This document shows, piece by piece, positions 58,776 to 64,000 of a DNA stretch of 64,000 bases. The stretch lies in contig DASVAS010000035.1 of the NCBI GenBank assembly GCA_036376245.1, forward strand, positions 186,001-250,000, in the 5' to 3' direction. Origin of the DNA: DATARR01 sp036376245. GTDB lineage: Bacteria > Acidobacteriota > Thermoanaerobaculia > Multivoradales > UBA5704. The position numbers and the translations under genes were made by a program. Within the stretch, counting starts at the first letter, position 1, and each line of letters begins with the position of its first letter. A model generated the notes under the pieces. It was given only the letters and a program-made list of their open reading frames with translations. It was not told the DNA's origin and did no database searches.

Positions 58776-59825
58776 CTATCCTAGAACCCGCAACACCTCA
58801 TGCTTCGGAGCCAGCCGCCCCGGCTCCATCCCCGCCGTCTCCCGCAGGGCGGCCTCGGTGTAGCGCTGCACCATCACCCCGCGCCAGGGGGTGTTGAAGT
58901 CGGTGTTGTCCATGGGCGTCGCCACCTTGCGCGCCAGCTTCGCGGCTTCGGCGATCGTCTCCTCGTTCAGTGGCTTGCCGACCAGGAAGGACGATGCGTC
59001 CAGGGCCGGGATGGGGTAGGAGGCGACGGCGCCGAGGAAGATCCTGGCGTTGGTGACGATCCCCGCCGGGTCGGTCCAGACGGCGGCGGCCACGGAGAGG
59101 ACGGCGAAGTCGATGGAGCCGCGGCGGCGGAGCTTCCAGAAGGCGGAGCGGCAATGCGCGGCGTCCGCTCCCGGCGGGAGATGGACGCCGGTCAGGATCT
59201 CGTCCGGACGCTTGGTGAGGTAGGAGATGCCGTCGTCGCGGTAGAGATCCTCGAGGGGGAGCGTCCGCTCGCCCCGCGTGGAGAGGAGCTGCACCCGGGC
59301 TCCCAGGGCGCAGAGCATGGGCGCGGAGTCGGAGGCGGTGTGGGCCCAGCAGCGGGGCGAGCTGGTGGCCACCCAGCAGATCTTCCCCTCCTCCTTCATG
59401 CAGTAGTCGATCGAGCGGCGCCATTCCTCGGTCTGGTTGTAGTAGGTGCAGCGCGTGTCCACGCAGAGGTTGCCGCCCAGCGTCCCCATCTGCCGCAGGG
59501 GCGGCGAGGAGATCGAATTCACCGCCTCGGCGAAGGCGGGGTAGCGCTCGCGGATCGCCGGGTGGCGGACGACGTCGGCCAGCGGCGTCGTGGCGCCGAT
59601 GTGGACCTCGCCGTTGACGTCGATCCCCGCGAGGCCGGGGATGCCCATCAGGCTCACCACGGCCGCGGCCTTCTGATGCCGGCGCTTCATGTTGGGCCAG
59701 AGGTCGGTGCCGCCGGCCACGAGGCGGACGATCTCGCCCTCGGCGGCGCCCTCCCCGGCGAGCACGGCTGCGGCGTCCTCCAGCGTGCGGGCCTGATGGA
59801 AACGGAACGGCGGCAGGCGCAGCAT
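58776..59825 (-). CDS. hcrB: 4-hydroxybenzoyl-CoA reductase-type FAD subunit
   Basis: About 349 residues. FAD-binding domain of the molybdenum hydroxylase family (LVAGGTDLWPNMKRR, LRQMGTLGGNLCVDTR). It carries an extra Cys-rich loop: Cys126, Cys142, Cys150, Cys159 with spacings 16, 8 and 9, which as I recall matches the [4Fe-4S] loop unique to the beta subunit of Thauera 4-hydroxybenzoyl-CoA reductase. That enzyme removes the phenolic hydroxyl using reduced ferredoxin. The ATG directly follows the stop of the large subunit, and the small Fe-S subunit lies upstream, giving the order hcrC, hcrA, hcrB on the minus strand. Confidence 0.86.
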   Translation of the reverse strand: MLRLPPFRFHQARTLEDAAAVLAGEGAAEGEIVRLVAGGTDLWPNMKRRHQKAAAVVSLMGIPGLAGIDVNGEVHIGATTPLADVVRHPAIRERYPAFAEAVNSISSPPLRQMGTLGGNLCVDTRCTYYNQTEEWRRSIDYCMKEEGKICWVATSSPRCWAHTASDSAPMLCALGARVQLLSTRGERTLPLEDLYRDDGISYLTKRPDEILTGVHLPPGADAAHCRSAFWKLRRRGSIDFAVLSVAAAVWTDPAGIVTNARIFLGAVASYPIPALDASSFLVGKPLNEETIAEAAKLARKVATPMDNTDFNTPWRGVMVQRYTEAALRETAGMEPGRLAPKHEVLRVLG

Positions 59826-62390
59826 CTACTTCGCTCCCTCAAGATCGGTGGTCAGCGCGGCCAGCTTCTTCTTCCGCAGCGCCTCCTCGCGGGTCATCAT
59901 CGTGCCCGAGGCGGAGCGCATGCCGGAGCGGAGCTTTTCGCGGTAGTCGTTGATGGCCGTGCCGTCGCCGCCCTGCTCGGGGGTGGGCACGAGGAGCGTC
60001 TCGCCGAAATCCACCTGTGGGAAAGCCTTGGGACCGAAGCGCGGCTCCTGGCCTTTCCGCTTCGCCTCCAGCGCCTTCAGCACCATGTGCGGATGGATCG
60101 GCACCTGGTCGACCCGCACGCCGAGCGCGTCGTAGAGGGCGTTCGCCACCGCGGGCATCATCGGCAGCAGCGGGCCCTGGCCCACCTCCTTGGCGCCGAA
60201 GGGGCCTCGCGGGTCGGGATCCTCGATCAGATAGGTGGTGACCGGCGGCATGTCCGCGAAGGTCGGGCTCTTGTACTCCAGCACCGAGGGGTGCCGGTGC
60301 ACCAGGGCCGAGGAGAGGTGGCGCGGCAGCCGGCGGAAGGCCTGCTCTTCCATCATCACCTCGCCGAGACCCATGTAGACGCTCCCCTCGACCTGTCCCA
60401 TGACCAGCACGGGGTTGAGCGAGCGGCCGATGTCGTGCGCCATCCAGACGTGGACGGGATTCCAGAGGCCGGTCTCGGGATCGGCTTCGACCTCGACCAC
60501 CGCCGCCGAGTAGGAGTAGGCGGGGGAGGGGCCGACGCCCGCGCCCCGGTAGCGGCCCGGCGAGCGCGGCGGGATGTAGCTCCCCGTGGTGCCGAGAGTG
60601 CCGAAGCGCGCCTCGGTGGCGATCACCGCGTCCTGGAAGGTCAGCCCGCGGTCCGGGTCCTCGGCGTCGAACACCCGGCGCTCGGAGAAGACCAGGCGCG
60701 AGGACGGCACCTCCAGTTGCTCGGAGACGGCCTTGGCGATCATCTCCCGTGCCCGCTCGGCGGCCTGGAGCGCGGCGTTGCCCATCATCAGGGTGACCCG
60801 GGACGAATAGCTGCCGAGGTCCACCGGCGTCAGGTCTGTGTCGCCCACGCAGAGGCGGATGTCGGAGAGCGAGACCCCCAGCACCTCGGCCACGATGGCG
60901 GCGAGGACGGAGTCCGATCCCTGCCCGATCTCCGACTCGCCGCAGAACACGGCGACGCCGCCCGAGCGGTCGAGCTTCAGCATCACGCCCGACTGCGGCA
61001 TGTGGTTCCAGTAGATCGGCAGACCCGCGCCGCAGAGATAGGAGCCGCAGGCGAGCCCCAGGCCCCGCCCCTCGGGCAGGCGGCCCCAGCGCTCGCGGAA
61101 ATCGCTCCCCTCGACCACGGCCTCGATGCAGCGCCGCAGTCCCATGGAGCCGATCTTCAGCCAGTTGGCCGTCACCGTGTCCGGCTCGGCGAGCATGTTC
61201 AGCCGCAGGTCGGCGGGATTGATCCCCAGCTTGACGGCGATCTTGTCCAGTTGCACCTCGAAGCCGAAGCGCGGCTGCGGCGTGCCGTGGCCGCGCTTGG
61301 GGCCGCACGGCGGCTTGTTGGTGAAGCAGCGCACGCCCTCGAACTGATAGGCGGGCAGCTTGTAGGTGACCGTCTGCAACGCGCCGGTGTAGTAGGTCGA
61401 GGCCACGCCGTAGCTGCCGTAGGAGCCGCCGTCGAGGGCGGTGCGCAGGCGCTGGGCGGTGATCGTTCCGTCCTTCTTGACCCCCGTCTTCATCTCCATC
61501 AGCACGGGATGCCGGCCGCGATGGCAGTAGAAGACCTCCTCGCGGGTGAGGGTGATCTTGGCCGGCCGGCCGAGCTTCAAGGCCATCTTCGCCACCACGA
61601 TCTCGTGGTTGAAGGGATCGCTCTTGCCGCCGAAGCCGCCGCCGTTGGGGCACGCCACGACGCGCACGCGCGACGCCGGCAGCTCCAGCACCTTGGCGAG
61701 CGCGCGGTGGACGTAGTGCGGCGTCTGGGTGGAGGAGTAGAGGGTCACCCGGTCGTCGTCCTCGGGGACGGCCACGGCGCTGTGCTGCTCCATGGGCAGG
61801 TGGGTGTTGCCCTCGTAATAGAAGACGTCCTCGAAGATCTCGTCCGCGTCCTCGAAGCCTTCCTCGACCGCGCCGAACTTCATGGAGACGACCTTGTGGA
61901 CGTTGCCGTGGTCGCCGTAGTCGTGGATCCGCGGCTCGGGCGTCGCGATGGCCTCCTCGATGGAGGAGATGGTGGGCAGCGGCTCGTACTCGACCTTGAC
62001 CAAGAGGGCCGCCTCGTACGCCGCGTCCTCGGTCGTGGCGGCGACGGCGACCACGGGATCGCCCACGAAGCGGACCTTGTCGGGGCAGAGCGCGTGCTCG
62101 TCCTGCGAAACCGGCAGGATGCCGAAGGTGTTCGGCATCTCCTGGCCCGTGAGGTATCCCAGATAGCCGGGGACCTTCTCCGCCTCGGTCGTGTCGATGG
62201 ACTTGATGAGCGCGTGGGGCACGGTCGAGCGGACCAGGCGGACGTAGCACATGCGGGGGAACGCGAGGTCGTCCGCGAACCGGGTGGCGCCGGTGACCTT
62301 GGCGCGGCCGTCCACGCGGCGGAACGGCTTGCCGATGATGTTGGGCTCGCGTTCGGGCTCGGGCTCAGGCTTGAGAAGAGGTTCGGCCAT
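59826..62390 (-). CDS. hcrA: molybdenum hydroxylase large subunit, 4-hydroxybenzoyl-CoA reductase type
   Basis: About 854 residues, larger than typical HcrA (about 770). Molybdopterin-cytosine-dinucleotide-binding domains of the xanthine oxidase family: GRAKVTGATRFADD, CPNGGGFGGKSDPF, the RGHGTPQPRF block, GSDSVLAAIVAEVLGV and GAKEVGQGPLLP. In the last motif the position of the catalytic Glu of xanthine oxidase (GxGE) is Gln738. This may be a subfamily trait or altered chemistry. Hydroxybenzoyl-CoA is the inferred substrate from the FAD-subunit loop; another aromatic or heterocyclic compound is possible. The C-terminus has an extra region of about 70 charged residues. Confidence 0.88.
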   Translation of the reverse strand: MAEPLLKPEPEPEREPNIIGKPFRRVDGRAKVTGATRFADDLAFPRMCYVRLVRSTVPHALIKSIDTTEAEKVPGYLGYLTGQEMPNTFGILPVSQDEHALCPDKVRFVGDPVVAVAATTEDAAYEAALLVKVEYEPLPTISSIEEAIATPEPRIHDYGDHGNVHKVVSMKFGAVEEGFEDADEIFEDVFYYEGNTHLPMEQHSAVAVPEDDDRVTLYSSTQTPHYVHRALAKVLELPASRVRVVACPNGGGFGGKSDPFNHEIVVAKMALKLGRPAKITLTREEVFYCHRGRHPVLMEMKTGVKKDGTITAQRLRTALDGGSYGSYGVASTYYTGALQTVTYKLPAYQFEGVRCFTNKPPCGPKRGHGTPQPRFGFEVQLDKIAVKLGINPADLRLNMLAEPDTVTANWLKIGSMGLRRCIEAVVEGSDFRERWGRLPEGRGLGLACGSYLCGAGLPIYWNHMPQSGVMLKLDRSGGVAVFCGESEIGQGSDSVLAAIVAEVLGVSLSDIRLCVGDTDLTPVDLGSYSSRVTLMMGNAALQAAERAREMIAKAVSEQLEVPSSRLVFSERRVFDAEDPDRGLTFQDAVIATEARFGTLGTTGSYIPPRSPGRYRGAGVGPSPAYSYSAAVVEVEADPETGLWNPVHVWMAHDIGRSLNPVLVMGQVEGSVYMGLGEVMMEEQAFRRLPRHLSSALVHRHPSVLEYKSPTFADMPPVTTYLIEDPDPRGPFGAKEVGQGPLLPMMPAVANALYDALGVRVDQVPIHPHMVLKALEAKRKGQEPRFGPKAFPQVDFGETLLVPTPEQGGDGTAINDYREKLRSGMRSASGTMMTREEALRKKKLAALTTDLEGAK

Positions 62391-62405
62391 GGTGATTTCT
62401 GTTCC

Positions 62406-62936
62406 TTATCCAGCCGGGTCCATCGCGCCGTAGAAAACCTCGTCCGGCGGCGTCCAGTCTTCGCCGCGCATCTTCGCGGCGGCCCATTCGATGCCTTCGA
62501 GGATCTTGTGGTAGCCGGTGCAGCGGCAGAGATTGCCGGCCAGGGCTTCCTGGATCTCCGCGCGGGTGGGCTTGGGATTCTCGGCGAGCAAGGCCTTGGC
62601 CGCCATCAGGATGCCCGGTGTGCAGTAGCCGCACTGGGCCGCGCCGAGGTCCGCGAAGGCGGCCTGGAGGGGATGGAGGTCGTTGCCGAGCTGCATCCCT
62701 TCGACGGTCTCGATCGACTTCCCCCGCATCTCGGCGGCCAGCGCCAGGCACGAGAGCACGGGCCGGCCGTCCACCAGGACCGTGCACGTGCCGCACTCGC
62801 CGAGCTCGCAGCCGTGCTTGGTGCCGGTGAGGGCGCATTCCTCCCGGAGAACCTCCAGCAGCGTGTGATGGGTGGGGAAGACCACGGCGCGGTCCTCGCC
62901 GTTGATGCGCAGCCTCAGGGTGGTCAGGTCGTCCAT
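62406..62936 (-). CDS. hcrC: molybdenum hydroxylase [2Fe-2S] subunit
   Basis: About 176 residues from ATG 62936, which has AGAGGAG upstream. Two [2Fe-2S] clusters are visible: plant-type ferredoxin motif GCELGECGTCTVLVDG with its later Cys in VLSCLALA, and the second domain GAAQCGYCTPGILMAA and GNLCRCTGYHKI. First gene of the hydroxylase operon; 15 nt separate it from the large subunit. Extra C-terminal 25 residues beyond the usual domain. A truncated TetR regulator lies just upstream and may once have controlled it. Confidence 0.93.
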   Translation of the reverse strand: MDDLTTLRLRINGEDRAVVFPTHHTLLEVLREECALTGTKHGCELGECGTCTVLVDGRPVLSCLALAAEMRGKSIETVEGMQLGNDLHPLQAAFADLGAAQCGYCTPGILMAAKALLAENPKPTRAEIQEALAGNLCRCTGYHKILEGIEWAAAKMRGEDWTPPDEVFYGAMDPAG

Positions 62937-63037
62937 CGACTCCTCTTGCAAGGGGGATCGCCGGTTGCGATTTGAACCAGCGTTCAAATCGTGCCACCGC
63001 GGAGCCGTGGTGTCAAGTTGCGCAGGCGTGAGCGGTT

Positions 63038-63232
63038 TCAATCCCGGACGGCCAGGAGTCCCCGCACGAGAAGCTCGGCGCATTCGCGGCCGATCTCGCG
63101 GGCGCTCTTGCCGCCGTCCGGGCGGAACCACTTCACGGTCCAGTTCACGGCGCCGAGGAGGGCGAGCGCCGGAACGAGGCGAGCAGCTTTCCTTGTCCTT
63201 GAAGAAATAGTGGAGATTGCCGACCGCCGTGC
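63038..63232 (-). pseudogene. TetR-family regulator remnant
   Basis: One frame still encodes the end of a TetR helix-turn-helix (AVGNLHYFFKDKE). A different frame, after about 10 nt, encodes a typical TetR C-terminus (GAVNWTVKWFRPDGGKSARE...) ending at a stop at 63038. The N-terminal half and about 100 residues of the ligand domain are gone. The 5' break abuts the stop of the next nucleotidyltransferase gene, so that gene probably arrived with the deletion. Confidence 0.75.
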
Positions 63233-63235
63233 AAC

Positions 63236-63709
63236 TCAGCGGCGATGGCTTGCCCAGTAATCCCGAAACGCCCGTAGACGGGGGAGAACCTCGCGGTCCT
63301 TGGCTCGATTGGAGGCTACTTTGCTGGCGATGATGTCGTCGGGATGACAAACCGGAAACCCTTCGACCTCGATATGACGCTTCCAAGCTTTCTCGAAGCT
63401 CTCGATGCCATCCGGCGCGAAGATGAGATCTAGATCGAAGGGACCATCCTTGAGTTGGATGAAATCCTTGCCGCGACGTATCTCGTCAGCCTGTTCTTCT
63501 GTCAAAGTAAATCCAAGATCGCGTAAGGCCTGGAGTGCCGCCTCCCCGTTCTCCGGGTCCTTTTCCAGAAAAAGGTCGGAATCCTGAGTTGTATCAGGAT
63601 AGCCCAATAGGATTGCCCCAGATTTTCCCAGAAAGAGGTAACGGACTCGATAGCGAGCGAAAGCATTCCGAATCTCTTCGGCCTGTGTATATTCAAACTG
63701 CCGGGCCAT
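63236..63709 (-). CDS. DUF6036/AbiEii-like nucleotidyltransferase
   Basis: About 157 residues from ATG 63709, overlapping the preceding small gene by 17 nt. The NTase-like core is FLGKSGAILLGYPDTTQDSD with a later DLDLIF, the second acidic strand; HPDDIIASKVASNRAKD closes the domain as in DUF6036/AbiEii-type proteins. Family knowledge: AbiEii proteins are toxins of type IV-like toxin-antitoxin and abortive-infection pairs; many DUF6036 proteins are uncharacterised. The usual GS motif at the start is GKSG here. Confidence 0.78.
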   Translation of the reverse strand: MARQFEYTQAEEIRNAFARYRVRYLFLGKSGAILLGYPDTTQDSDLFLEKDPENGEAALQALRDLGFTLTEEQADEIRRGKDFIQLKDGPFDLDLIFAPDGIESFEKAWKRHIEVEGFPVCHPDDIIASKVASNRAKDREVLPRLRAFRDYWASHRR

Positions 63710-63929
63710 AACCCAGCCATTCCGGAAGGTTCTCAGCACACCAGGCGCGATACTCGGCCGTTGTCGAGAAGGATCGGTAGGGTGCGTCGTCGAGGACGGG
63801 CTTGTAGGTGTGGACAAAGGCATACCGGAGCCGGGTCTGGAGAGGGCGTCGGGCTGCTGCCTCGAATTCCTTCTCCCACTCCGAGAGCACGGCTGCTGGG
63901 ATAACGGCCTGAGGATCTTTTTCCTCCAT
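63693..63929 (-). CDS. small partner protein, 78 aa
   Basis: About 78 residues, helical and rich in Ala/Glu with several aromatic residues at the end (YRAWCAENLPEWLGYG). No family recognised. It overlaps the nucleotidyltransferase start by 17 nt, the arrangement of toxin-antitoxin operons with the small gene first. Ribosome-binding site weak. A larger frame in another phase (63236-63934) is less likely because the ATG at 63709 gives a complete NTase. Confidence 0.6.
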   Translation of the reverse strand: MEEKDPQAVIPAAVLSEWEKEFEAAARRPLQTRLRYAFVHTYKPVLDDAPYRSFSTTAEYRAWCAENLPEWLGYGPAV

Positions 63930-64000
63930 GGCAAGACGATAGCACGGACTCGACTGAAGGTAGACGCGTACTAACCTTACCGTCGGTGACGCCGCCAGCC

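Noticed and set aside
58800..62975. A 1391-codon open frame on the plus strand opposite the molybdenum hydroxylase genes
   Set aside because: It mirrors three recognisable minus-strand genes; high GC keeps the antisense frame open. No motif or ribosome-binding site supports it.

Overview
The window is GC-rich, gene-dense chromosomal DNA from a bacterium, most likely an Acidobacteriota (Thermoanaerobaculia-like) member. That placement is inferred from the gene mix: a Ser/Thr kinase with TPR repeats, FHA-type regulators, several caspase-fold proteases, homodimeric pyruvate dehydrogenase E1, fused NuoCD, a ferredoxin-type 2-oxoacid oxidoreductase, and palindromic repeats that spell 'SAGVPPA' when read as protein. 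No rRNA, tRNA or CRISPR array was recognised.

Layout. 1-3007 (minus): a GTPase-like protein translationally coupled to a DUF4407 membrane coiled-coil protein that runs off the left edge, preceded by two small unknown genes. 3135-10359 (plus): one probable operon with a consensus-like promoter, encoding an ECF sigma factor, a zinc-finger anti-sigma factor, a secreted TPR-CHAT protease, a 51-residue acidic peptide, a lipoprotein and a C14 caspase with a DUF4384-like tail. 10497-14018: aceE and a YceI protein. 14190-16112: a third caspase-fold protein, CHAT-TM-FGE. 16403-22798: M28 peptidase, DUF2071 protein, a decarboxylating dehydrogenase, a LeuA-type synthase and XerD. 22842-27983: a TPR kinase coupled to an FHA/AAA+ regulator, followed by two identical-half-site palindromes, a sigma-54-type promoter and a secreted protein, which together look like a self-contained signalling circuit. 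28133-32644: lytic transglycosylase, UbiE-like methyltransferase, MetE-like protein, MFS transporter and a small membrane protein.

32681-36250 is a cassette bounded by copies of one palindromic repeat. It holds a NACHT NTPase with a C-terminal FGE (C-type lectin-fold) domain whose tail resembles a diversity-generating-retroelement variable region, plus two small downstream genes. One of these ends in the same Gly/Ala-rich motif found at the N-terminus of the NACHT protein, so the two may assemble together. This cassette and the caspase operon are the strongest candidates for an undescribed conflict or immune system.

36258-44736: SpoIIE phosphatase, a rubrerythrin-like gene with an operator over its promoter, a 21-bp tandem array, secreted unknowns, an 8-cysteine mini-protein and a subtilase whose 3' end and terminator exist as a second remnant copy. 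45037-51253: nuoB, nuoCD and nuoI, then korA and korB, suggesting ferredoxin-linked respiration. 51310-53126: a nucleotidyltransferase/TIM-barrel pair that looks more AT-rich than its surroundings. 53154-58472: SDR, a convergently overlapping radical SAM/SPASM protein, and two DUF4388 proteins, one fused to DegV. 58776-62936: a three-subunit molybdenum hydroxylase whose FAD subunit carries the cysteine insert of 4-hydroxybenzoyl-CoA reductase. 63038-63929: a TetR remnant and a nucleotidyltransferase/small-protein pair.

A second repeat family with inverted ends related to GAGACCTCACCC occurs seven times in intergenic spaces (13230, 14058, 18195, 20415, 38287, 48043, 58582).
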